Assembly (NCBI GenBank): GCA_964557575.1
Contig: CAZLBC010000009.1
Location: 32,341-96,340, forward strand
Length of the DNA stretch: 64,000 bases
Source: CAZLBC01 sp964557575
GTDB lineage: Bacteria > Planctomycetota > Phycisphaerae > SM23-33
Reading direction: 5' to 3'
The notes under the pieces are model-generated. The model saw only the letters and a program-made list of their open reading frames with translations. It had not been told where the DNA came from and searched no databases. Positions 6,905 through 14,936 of the stretch are shown piece after piece. The position numbers and the translations under genes are program-made. Positions within the stretch are counted from its first letter, which is position 1, and each line of letters opens with the position of its first letter.

Positions 6905-9631
6905 TCACTTCGCTGCGAGCCAATCATCCCCGGCGCCCGTATCCACCTTCAGGGGAACGTCCAATTGAACCGCGCCCGCCATTTCCGTAACGATCATATC
7001 GCGTTCACTGTCGACGTTCGCCTGCGGTATCTCGAATATCAGTTCGTCGTGTATCTGGACGAGCATGCGGGATGGCCGGCTCTCTTCAGCGATGCGCCGT
7101 GCGATGTTGATCATGGCCTGCTTTATCAGGTCCGCCGCGGAGCCTTGGATGAGGGTGTTGAACGCGAGCCGCTCTGCGGCCTTTTTCTTCTGGGTATTAT
7201 CGGCGGATATGGCGGGGATCTTTCTCCTGCGGCCCATGATGGTCTCCACGTAGCCGCGGGACCGCGTCTGATCGATTGTCTGCCGGCGCAGCCGGTCTAT
7301 CTTTGAAAACCGTTCCGTGTACCGGGCGATGAAGTCCGCCGCTTCCTTGCGGGAAATCCGCAGCGTGTTCGAGAGGCCGAACGCGGTCTGGCCGTAGATG
7401 ATGCCGAAGTTTACCGTCTTCGCCAGGCCCCGCTGATCCGGTGTCACGTCATCGATTTCCGTTTCGAATATTTCCGCGGCCACGGCGGTATGGATATCGC
7501 GGTCGTCGTCGAAGGCCTCGTGCAGCGTTTCGTCGCCGCAGAAGTGTGCCAGTATCCTGATCTCTATCTGGGAATAGTCCGCGGAAAGCAGCGCATGTCC
7601 GTCATCGGCCAGGAAGGCGGATCGGATCCGCCGCCCCCGTTCAGTGCGAACCGGGATATTCTGCAGGTTGGGGTCGCTGCTCGAGAGACGGCCCGTTTCC
7701 GTCGCGACCTGGTGAAAGCTCGTGTGGATGCGGCCGGTGGCGGGGTTAATGCACTTTGCCAGCCCCTGCAGATAGGTACCGATGAGCTTTTTCAATTCGC
7801 GGTAATCAAGGACGAGGCCGGGGAGGGGAGAGTCGGTTTCCGCGGCGAGCTGCTCGAGGACGGAGGAGTCGGTGCTGGGGCCGGTTTTTTTCTTTTTGAT
7901 CACCGGCAGTCCGCGGTGCTCGAAGAGCACGTTCGCGAGTTGCTTCGGGGAGTCGGGGTTGAAGGTGACGCCCGCCGCCTCAACGATGCGCTCGGCGAGT
8001 TCATCGGCCGCGCGGGACAGCTCGGTTTCCATTTCCTTCAGCCGTTCCGGCAGCACGCGTATCCCGACCTGCTCCATCTTCGCCAGGACGGGCATGAGTT
8101 GCATCTCGAGTTCCCTGAACAGGGTATGCAGATTCTCGTCGGCCAGTTGTTTTTCCAGCAGCGGTGCCAGACGCAGCGTTGTCTCCGCGTCCTCCGCCGC
8201 GTAGACCGACACGATTTCGGTCGGCACGGCGTCCATCGTTACCTGCTTTTTGCCGCGGCCTATCAGGTCCTCGATCGGAATGCACCGGTGGTTCAGGTAC
8301 TCCATGACGAGGGCGTCCAGCTTGTAGGTCATTCGGGTCGGATCCAGGACGTAGGCCGCGATCATGGTGTCGAAGAGCCGTCCGCGCAGTTCGAAGCCGT
8401 GGTTTTCCATGACGATGAGATCGAATTTCAGGTTGTGCCCGACTTTTTCTATCGATGCGTCGGCCAGGAAGGGCCCGATCTTCTCCAGGACCAGCGCGCT
8501 GTCGAGTTCCGGTTCCATCAGGGGGGACCTGAGGGGCAGGTAGAAGCCTTCGCCCGGATTGAAGGCGAGCGAAATGCCCACCAGAGAGCACCGCATGGTG
8601 TTCGTGCCGGTCGTCTCCGTATCCACCGCCAGTCGATCGACGCCGACGAGCGCAGCGGCCAGTGCATCCAGCCGGGCGGGGGTATCGACCAGCCGGTACG
8701 CGAAATCGTCGGCGGTCGTCGCGCCCGCCGTGCCGGCCCCCGCGGGGGGGAGTTCGATGTCCAGTTCGTGTCCCGCGAGCTCCTGAAGTGTATCGATCAG
8801 CTTGTTGAACCCGAGCTCCGCGAACACGGGCCCGACCGCGTCGTACTCCAAACGGTCGGCCTTCATGCTTTCGAGGTCGAGTTCGATCGGGACGTCGCGG
8901 CGGAGGGTCACCAGTTCCCTGGTCAGCGCCAGCCGGTCCCGAAAAGCCAGGAGGTTTTTCCGAAGCTTGGGACTTAATTCGTCGGCGGCCGCCACCACCG
9001 CCTCCGCCGTCCCGTACTCGTTTATGAGTTTCACCGCGGTCTTGGGACCCACGCCCGGTACGCCGGGCACGTTGTCGGAGGTGTCCCCCGTCAGCGTCTG
9101 GATCTCGACGGCCTTTTCCGGCGAATAGCCCTTCTGTTTCTCGATGAAGGACTCGTCGAACGTCTCGTCCTTCATCGGGTCATACATGACCACGTTCTGA
9201 CCCAGCAACTGGTCGAGATCCTTGTCCCTGCTGACCAGAACCACCCGGAGGTCGTTACCGGCGAGTTGTTCGACGGCGGTGGCCATCACGTCGTCCGCCT
9301 CGTACCCCTTTGCTTCAAGGACCGGTATCCCCAGGGCCTTGACGATCTCTATGATCCGCTCAGCCTGTGGTATGAGATCCTCCGGCGTCGGTTTGCGCTG
9401 AGCCTTGTAATCCGGAAAGCGCTGCGTTCGGATGAGGTCTTTTCGCGGCCCGTCGACGGCCATGGCGAGGTAGGATGGTTTGTTTTCGCTGATGAACTTC
9501 AGCAACATCGTCGTGAAGACGTACGTCGCCCGCGTCGGCTCGCCGGTCGGGCTGGTCAGGTCGCGAAACGGCGCGTAGTATGATCTGAATATCTGGGAAT
9601 GGCCGTCAATGATATAGAGCGTATCCGCCAT
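6905..9631 (-). CDS. polA: DNA polymerase I
   Basis: This 908-aa protein has all three PolA domains. The 5'-3' exonuclease (about 1-295) begins DTLYIIDGHSQIFRSYYAPF and contains the GDTSDNVPGVPGVGPKTA helix-hairpin-helix. The 3'-5' exonuclease (about 310-500) keeps the LAVDTETTG motif, so proofreading is probably active. The polymerase has motif A (DYSQIEIRILAHF), motif B (RGLAKTVNFGIIYGQ) and motif C (QIHDELIFE). It serves in Okazaki-fragment maturation and repair. The ATG at 9631 gives the canonical N-terminus. The divergent neighbour is the glycogen island, 480 bp away. Confidence 0.98.
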   Translation of the reverse strand: MADTLYIIDGHSQIFRSYYAPFRDLTSPTGEPTRATYVFTTMLLKFISENKPSYLAMAVDGPRKDLIRTQRFPDYKAQRKPTPEDLIPQAERIIEIVKALGIPVLEAKGYEADDVMATAVEQLAGNDLRVVLVSRDKDLDQLLGQNVVMYDPMKDETFDESFIEKQKGYSPEKAVEIQTLTGDTSDNVPGVPGVGPKTAVKLINEYGTAEAVVAAADELSPKLRKNLLAFRDRLALTRELVTLRRDVPIELDLESMKADRLEYDAVGPVFAELGFNKLIDTLQELAGHELDIELPPAGAGTAGATTADDFAYRLVDTPARLDALAAALVGVDRLAVDTETTGTNTMRCSLVGISLAFNPGEGFYLPLRSPLMEPELDSALVLEKIGPFLADASIEKVGHNLKFDLIVMENHGFELRGRLFDTMIAAYVLDPTRMTYKLDALVMEYLNHRCIPIEDLIGRGKKQVTMDAVPTEIVSVYAAEDAETTLRLAPLLEKQLADENLHTLFRELEMQLMPVLAKMEQVGIRVLPERLKEMETELSRAADELAERIVEAAGVTFNPDSPKQLANVLFEHRGLPVIKKKKTGPSTDSSVLEQLAAETDSPLPGLVLDYRELKKLIGTYLQGLAKCINPATGRIHTSFHQVATETGRLSSSDPNLQNIPVRTERGRRIRSAFLADDGHALLSADYSQIEIRILAHFCGDETLHEAFDDDRDIHTAVAAEIFETEIDDVTPDQRGLAKTVNFGIIYGQTAFGLSNTLRISRKEAADFIARYTERFSKIDRLRRQTIDQTRSRGYVETIMGRRRKIPAISADNTQKKKAAERLAFNTLIQGSAADLIKQAMINIARRIAEESRPSRMLVQIHDELIFEIPQANVDSERDMIVTEMAGAVQLDVPLKVDTGAGDDWLAAK

Positions 9632-9730
9632 GCCGATACGCTAACCGATTTAGGCGGCTGATGCCAGCGTCGGCGCGGTAATGTGTTACAATGGTTTTAC
9701 TCGTATGGCGGGGGGAAAGGACGGACAGTG

Positions 9731-9831
9731 ATGAGGCGACCGATCATCGACCGGAGACCGAAATGAAGGTGAAATCCCGCCAGGGCCGCGGTGTGAAGGG
9801 TAGAAAGAAGCAAAAAGACGGGAAGAAGTGA
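9731..9831 (+). CDS. Two tiny overlapping basic ORFs (tentative)
   Basis: An 11-codon frame (MRRPIIDRRPK, ATG 9731) ends in a TGA that overlaps the ATG (9763) of a 22-codon frame (MKVKSRQGRGVKGRKKQKDGKK). The second has a GGAG 6 nt upstream of its ATG, and the junction is the ATGA type seen in translationally coupled genes. About half of the 22 residues are Lys or Arg, as in very small ribosome-associated peptides, but I cannot match a family. The longer in-frame ATG at 9691 would give 46 aa. This is weak evidence and may be chance. Confidence 0.25.
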
Positions 9832-9855
9832 CGGGTGTGATTTGAAACGTTTTAT

Positions 9856-9870
9856 TTAACATACTGTTAA
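9856..9870. promoter_or_regulatory. 15-bp palindrome, candidate operator
   Basis: TTAACA-TAC-TGTTAA is a perfect inverted repeat, immediately after an AAACGTTT palindrome and about 60 bp upstream of the promoter candidate for the glycogen operon. Binding of a regulator is inferred only from symmetry and position. Confidence 0.35.
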
Positions 9871-9927
9871 GAAAAGCAGGGGCACTTTTAAAATATTGTG
9901 TATTTTCGGGTTGTGGCCGTTTTTCCG

Positions 9928-9956
9928 TTGCATGCCCGGCCGGGCGTGACTATACT
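9928..9956 (+). promoter_or_regulatory. Promoter candidate for the glycogen operon
   Basis: TTGCAT (9928-9933), a 17-bp spacer and TATACT (9951-9956) face the CBM48 gene, leaving a leader of about 150 nt. Confidence 0.5.
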
Positions 9957-10111
9957 GTGCGCCGGCAGTTGATTACCGCTGGTATACTGCCTGCTACGGG
10001 TCGTGGAGACGGTACAGGGCAGGAGAATAACCACTTATATAAACTGAGGCTATCGGGTGATAACTGTGCCTGTTCCAGGTGCTTGTCGGCGTGAAACAGG
10101 AGACGGCTGAA

Positions 10112-10393
10112 ATGGCATCACGAAAGAATTCGAGGAAGCGCATCACGTTTGAAGTCGAGGCTTCGCCGGACAGCGAGGTCTTTGTCGCCGGATCATTCAA
10201 CGACTGGGATCCCGGTAAAAAGAAGCTGAGATTCAAAAAATCCGCGGGAATCCATTCGATAACGATGCTCCTGGATCGCGGTAAACAGTTCGAGTACAAG
10301 TACGTCGTCGACGGGGACTGGTGCGTGGATCCGAACAACGACGAGGTCGTGAGCAACGGTCTCGGTTCGATGAACAGCGTTTTGAGGACGTGA
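10112..10393 (+). CDS. Stand-alone CBM48/AMPK-type glycogen-binding domain protein
   Basis: The start at ATG 10112 has an AGGAGA site 8 nt upstream. The 93-aa product is essentially one early-set beta-sandwich domain: ITFEVEASPDSEVFVAGSFNDWDP, then a basic LRFKKS segment, then FEYKYVVDGDWCVDPNN and a final SNGLGSMNSVL. The NDW and YKYVVDG motifs are the glycan-contact regions of AMPK-beta and isoamylase-N type domains. There is no catalytic domain, so the likely role is tethering to or sensing glycogen. It is the first gene of the glycogen island, 163 bp before the debranching enzyme start, which supports the assignment. Confidence 0.88.
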   Translation: MASRKNSRKRITFEVEASPDSEVFVAGSFNDWDPGKKKLRFKKSAGIHSITMLLDRGKQFEYKYVVDGDWCVDPNNDEVVSNGLGSMNSVLRT

Positions 10394-10556
10394 GCGGCGG
10401 TTTGTGCGGTGCGGTGCGGATTCGCTTTTCCCACAACCGGTTCGGTGGTGCCGCGCAGGTTCCGCCGGACACGGCCGGTCTTCGCGCATGGGGGTATTGC
10501 TGCGGGGGGATGCCGTTGATCCGTTCCATTCGGACGATACCGGTGAAAAGAACCCA

Positions 10557-13500
10557 ATGATTTCCAGCGAAGTCACACACTGTCCCCCGACGGGGAGCGT
10601 CGTAACGGCACACACGGGGGATACCTTTACCGCCGTGATCGAAACGCAGGCCTTTTCACCTCCCGCCGCGCGTTTGCGGACCAATATCGGCCGTGCTCAT
10701 ATCCGGCGGCGGGAGATCGTTGAAAACATCGAAGCACACCGGCCGATACTCTCGCGGGATTGGCATGACATCCCCATGGCGCGGGAGGGAGAGGCGCGTT
10801 TTTCCGTCCGGATCCCCCTCTGCGAGGTCGGCGTCTTCGAGGCGAAGGCGTACTTCACGGGCCCGGACGGCAATCCCGTCTGGCCGGCGGGCGAAAACGT
10901 CAGGATCAAGGTCGAACCGGCCGGTTACGCACGGGCGAATACGATCTATTCCCTCTTTGTCAGGCTGTTCGGTGCCGGGAATACCGTTCGAGACGTCGCT
11001 GGTGACAGCGGCGCGGCCCTCCTGGCGGACCTCGACGGCGCCGGCTATACCGTGATCCCCCCGTCGGGGACGTTCCGGGATGTCCTGCCGCGCCTCGATT
11101 TCATCATCAACCGGCTCGGCTTCAGGATTATCCAACTGCTTCCCGTTTTTCCCGTTCCCACTACCTATGCCCGCATGGGGCGCTTCGGCAGTCCCTTCGC
11201 CGCACTCGACCTGACGAACGTCGATCCCGCCCTCGCCCGGTTTGACCGGGAAACGACGCCGATGGACCAGTTCGTGGAACTGGTCGACGAGATCCACCGG
11301 CGAGGGGGCAAGGTCTTCCTCGACATCCCGCTCAATCACACCGGCTGGGCGTCGGACATCCACATCCACCACCCCGAGTGGTTTGCCCGGAAAGATGAGG
11401 GGGGGACATTCAGGTCGCCGGGTGCGTGGGGGGTCACGTGGGAAGACCTGGTGGGCCTGGATTACGCCGACCGGACGCTGTGGATGTACGTGGCTGACGT
11501 CCTCGTGTTCTGGGCCGATCGCGGCGTCGACGGTTTCCGGTGCGATGCGGGTTACAAGGTTCCCCGTGAGGCCTGGACGTACATCGTGGCGCGGGTCAGG
11601 ATGCGCCACCCGGAGACCATATTCTTCCTCGAGGGGCTGGGGGGGAAGGTCTCCACGACGGCGGCCCTCCTGGGCGCGGCCGGTCTCGACTGGGCATACT
11701 CCGAGCTGTTCCAGAACTACGACCGGGACCAGATTGAGCACTACCTGCCGGAGTGTATCGACCTGGGGCGCTCGGCGGGGACCATGGTTCATTTCGCCGA
11801 GACCCACGACAATAACCGCCTCGCCTCCCGCTCGAAAACATTCGCGGCACTGCGCACGGCCCTGGCGGCGCTCTGTTCGACGGAGGGCGGGTTCGGCATC
11901 ACCTGCGGGGTGGAATGGTTCGCCGACGAAAAAATAGACGTGCACGGTATCACGGACCTCAGGTGGGGCGCGGCGGACAACCTGGCCGAGCACCTGGCAA
12001 CCCTCAACCGCCTGCTGGTTCGCCATCCGTCGTTCGGTCCGGGAACCAGCCTGCGCCTGGTGCAGTCGGGCGGCGGCAACAATATGGTGTTGCTGCGCGA
12101 GAGTGCGGTGCCCGGGGGTGACCTCCTGGTCGCGGCGAACCTCGACACGTCGGCGCCGACGGAGGCCTCGTGGTTGCGGGGCGATTACGATTGCGGATCG
12201 GCGGCATTGCACGACCTCCTGTCCGGCAGGGAGGTCCATCCCGCCCGCCGGGACGACACGCTCATCTGCGCACTGGGGCCCGGCGAGGTGCTCTGCCTGG
12301 CAAGCGGGGAAACGTGGAACGGCGACGACGGAAACAACGGCGGCGGTGCACCTGGCGGGTTGGATTTTCATGCCGTCAACCGTCGGGCGATGCTGCGCTG
12401 CCTCGTTCTCGAGATACTGGCACACTACTCCACCAACGGCACTATCGACCGTAACCTGGACATTGAGGCGGCAGTCGACCGGTTTGTCGCCGATCCGATC
12501 GCATTCTGCGGCGACTTCACCGGCGCTGGATTGCCGGCAGACGTTGTGACGTATCGCTGGCCTCATGACGCGCGGCGGGAGGTGATGGTACCGCCCGGTC
12601 ACTTCATGCTGGTGGCGGCCGAGAACCCGTTTCGGGTGAAACTGACGGGCCCCGCGGGGGCGGAGGCGGTGCGGTGTGCGGTGCTTCGAGCCGAGGGATC
12701 GTTCTTTACGATGATCCCGCCGCGCTCGATTCCGGTTGCCGGAGAGTACCGCGACCTGGAGATGGCTGTCTACGGAAGCGGCGCGGTTCAGAAAACCGTT
12801 TCGCCGGCGCTCTACCTGCCGGCGTGGGAAAACGCGGTATGCGAGTATTCCCGCGGCGGCCGCGCGGTACGGGAGGGCGACTGCTACGCGCTGGCGACGA
12901 ACGGACGGGGGGCCATGGCCCACGCGTTCGGCGATTTCGGTTTTCTCCGCAGCAAGTACGACGCCCTGCTTGCCGCCAACCCGCGAGACGATTGTCCCGC
13001 CGACCGTTTGGTCATGCTGACCCGTTGCCGGGTGTGGGTCGTACTGGAGGGATACTCGACTCCGCTCGATTACCGGTGCTGCGAGCGATTTGCCGTCATG
13101 GAGAACGGCGACGTATCGTGGCGGTTCGAGGTCCCTTGCGGTTGCGGCCGGGAGATTTACCTGCGGGTCGTGCTGAGGATGCACGCCGGCCGCAACGCCG
13201 CCTCTCTTGTTTTCGGCCGCGAGCGGCCCGGGAACGGCGAGTCCCTGGCGGACGATACGGCGGTCACGGTGATTGTCCGTCCCGACGTGGAAAGCAGAAT
13301 CAACCACGCGGTGACGAAGGCCTACACCGGCCCGGAACGGGAGTGGCCGGCCGCGGTAACCGCGGTCAAGACCGGTTTCGATTTCGGGCCGCCCGGCAGC
13401 CTCCCCCTTCACCTGCGGGCGGACCGGGGTTGTTTCGTGCCCGAGCCCGAGTGGACGTACGCGATCGATTATCCCTTCGACCGCAACCGTGGATTCGAGG

Positions 13501-14843
13501 GGTGCGGCGATCTCTTCAGCCCCGGGTATTTTTCCATAGACCTGGCCGGGGGCGAACGCGTGCGGCTCGACGCCTTTGCGGAAGAGCAGTCGCCACCGAC
13601 CAGCCCGGACTTGGCGGTTGCTGCGGCCGGGATGACGCCGATTGCCCGGCCGCGGAGCGTGGAGGAGGCCGCGTTTCGTGCCATGGCCGATTTCCTCGCC
13701 GCCCGCAGCGGCGGGACGACCGTGATCGCCGGTTACCCGTGGTTTCTCGACTGGGGGCGTGATACGCTCATCGCGCTGCGCGGTTTCATCGCGGCCGGTT
13801 ACCACCGCGAATCCCGGGAGATACTCGCGGCCTTTGCCGCGATGGAACGGGGGGGGACCTTGCCGAATGCCCTGTTCGGGGCCGACGACAGCAACCGCGA
13901 CACCGCGGATGCGCCCCTCTGGTTGATTATCGCCGCCGAAGAACTCCTCCGGCGAACGGGGACGGAACTGCTCGACACCGACTGCGGCGGCCGGTCTCTC
14001 CGGGATGTAATGCGATCTATCATCGACGCGTATATCGCCGGTTGTCCGAACGGGGTGCGGATGGACGACGAGAGCGGCCTCGTATACAGCCCCCCGCACT
14101 TCACGTGGATGGATACCGATTTTCCGGCGGGGACGCCGCGCGAGGGCTACCCGGTGGAGATACAGGCCCTCTGGTTCCGCGCGCTGCGGGTGTGCGGGGC
14201 GCTGTTCGGGCGGGATGACCTGGGGGCACTGGCGACACGGGTCGCCGACAGCATCCGCGCACGCTACTCCGCCGCCGGGATGCCCGGCCTGTCCGACAGC
14301 CTCCATGCCGACGGTTTCGTTCCCGCCGCCGGGGCGGTCGCCGACGACCACGTCAGGCCGAACCAGCTTCTGGCAATTACGCTCGGCGCGGTCGGGGACC
14401 GGGGCATTACGGTCTCGATCCTGGAGGCGACCGAGCCGCTCCTGGTGCCGGGCGCCATCAGGAGCCTGGCGGATGCGCCGGTCACGTATCACCTGCGAGT
14501 CGAAAAGGATGGCGTTCTCCTCAACGATCCGTCCCGTCCCTACCGCGGCCGTTACGAGGGGGACGAGGATACCGCCCGCAAACCGGCTTACCACAACGGT
14601 ACCGCCTGGACCTGGCCGTTCCCGCTGTTCTGCGAGGCGGCCCTCATGGTCTACGGCCGGGGCTGGCGGGATACGGCCCTGTCCATCCTTGCCTCGGCCG
14701 CGGTGCACCTCGGACGGGAATGCATCGGTCACGTCCCGGAAATCGTGGACGGAGACGCCCCGCACACCATACGCGGATGCGGCGCCCAGGCGTGGGGGGC
14801 CAGTGAACTCTACCGGGTGTTTCGCCGAATCAGGGAGTGGTAA
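10557..14843 (+). CDS. Bifunctional glycogen debranching enzyme (GH13 plus GH133)
   Basis: I take ATG 10557; in-frame ATGs at 10404 and 10488 give N-terminal extensions without family features. The 1428-aa protein starts with a beta-rich domain, then a GH13 barrel: LDIPLNH (region I), GFRCDAG (Asp330), FFLEGLGG (Glu359) and ETHDNN (Asp418), a complete acidic triad. The C-terminal GH133 amylo-alpha-1,6-glucosidase has YPWFLDWGRDTLIALRG near residue 1060, then DTADAPLW and VEIQALWFRALR. The fusion parallels eukaryotic debranching enzyme, which transfers a short glucan and then removes the alpha-1,6 stub. It precedes glgP, so the pair can degrade glycogen completely. A 1369-codon antisense frame over it is a GC artefact. 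Confidence 0.9.
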   Translation: MISSEVTHCPPTGSVVTAHTGDTFTAVIETQAFSPPAARLRTNIGRAHIRRREIVENIEAHRPILSRDWHDIPMAREGEARFSVRIPLCEVGVFEAKAYFTGPDGNPVWPAGENVRIKVEPAGYARANTIYSLFVRLFGAGNTVRDVAGDSGAALLADLDGAGYTVIPPSGTFRDVLPRLDFIINRLGFRIIQLLPVFPVPTTYARMGRFGSPFAALDLTNVDPALARFDRETTPMDQFVELVDEIHRRGGKVFLDIPLNHTGWASDIHIHHPEWFARKDEGGTFRSPGAWGVTWEDLVGLDYADRTLWMYVADVLVFWADRGVDGFRCDAGYKVPREAWTYIVARVRMRHPETIFFLEGLGGKVSTTAALLGAAGLDWAYSELFQNYDRDQIEHYLPECIDLGRSAGTMVHFAETHDNNRLASRSKTFAALRTALAALCSTEGGFGITCGVEWFADEKIDVHGITDLRWGAADNLAEHLATLNRLLVRHPSFGPGTSLRLVQSGGGNNMVLLRESAVPGGDLLVAANLDTSAPTEASWLRGDYDCGSAALHDLLSGREVHPARRDDTLICALGPGEVLCLASGETWNGDDGNNGGGAPGGLDFHAVNRRAMLRCLVLEILAHYSTNGTIDRNLDIEAAVDRFVADPIAFCGDFTGAGLPADVVTYRWPHDARREVMVPPGHFMLVAAENPFRVKLTGPAGAEAVRCAVLRAEGSFFTMIPPRSIPVAGEYRDLEMAVYGSGAVQKTVSPALYLPAWENAVCEYSRGGRAVREGDCYALATNGRGAMAHAFGDFGFLRSKYDALLAANPRDDCPADRLVMLTRCRVWVVLEGYSTPLDYRCCERFAVMENGDVSWRFEVPCGCGREIYLRVVLRMHAGRNAASLVFGRERPGNGESLADDTAVTVIVRPDVESRINHAVTKAYTGPEREWPAAVTAVKTGFDFGPPGSLPLHLRADRGCFVPEPEWTYAIDYPFDRNRGFEGCGDLFSPGYFSIDLAGGERVRLDAFAEEQSPPTSPDLAVAAAGMTPIARPRSVEEAAFRAMADFLAARSGGTTVIAGYPWFLDWGRDTLIALRGFIAAGYHRESREILAAFAAMERGGTLPNALFGADDSNRDTADAPLWLIIAAEELLRRTGTELLDTDCGGRSLRDVMRSIIDAYIAGCPNGVRMDDESGLVYSPPHFTWMDTDFPAGTPREGYPVEIQALWFRALRVCGALFGRDDLGALATRVADSIRARYSAAGMPGLSDSLHADGFVPAAGAVADDHVRPNQLLAITLGAVGDRGITVSILEATEPLLVPGAIRSLADAPVTYHLRVEKDGVLLNDPSRPYRGRYEGDEDTARKPAYHNGTAWTWPFPLFCEAALMVYGRGWRDTALSILASAAVHLGRECIGHVPEIVDGDAPHTIRGCGAQAWGASELYRVFRRIREW

Positions 14844-14848
14844 GAACG

Positions 14849-14878
14849 TTGATCCGCCGCGAGGGCGTTTCGTACAAT
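14849..14878 (+). promoter_or_regulatory. Possible internal promoter before glgP
   Basis: TTGATC (14849-14854), an 18-bp spacer and TACAAT (14873-14878) lie in the 93-bp gap between the debranching gene and glgP, so glgP and its followers may have their own promoter. Confidence 0.4.
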
Positions 14879-14936
14879 TGGCTGAAAAGATACCCTATGT
14901 TGCTGCAGCACACTAAGATGGCATACGGAGACCTGC

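Larger units (their letters stand above)
9632..10111. other. Divergent intergenic region polA / glycogen island
   Basis: These 480 bp hold the tentative small ORFs (9731-9831), an 8-bp AAACGTTT palindrome (9845-9852), the palindrome TTAACA-TAC-TGTTAA (9856-9870), a promoter candidate (9928-9956) and an extended -10-like TGGTATACT (9980-9988). It is the likely control region for the glycogen operon. I see no RNA gene in it. Confidence 0.5.

Noticed and set aside
10656..14765. 1369-codon open frame on the minus strand
   Set aside because: It is the antisense shadow of the debranching enzyme. GC-rich codons suppress stops on the opposite strand; the protein is low-complexity with many Arg, Gly and Pro and shows no domain.
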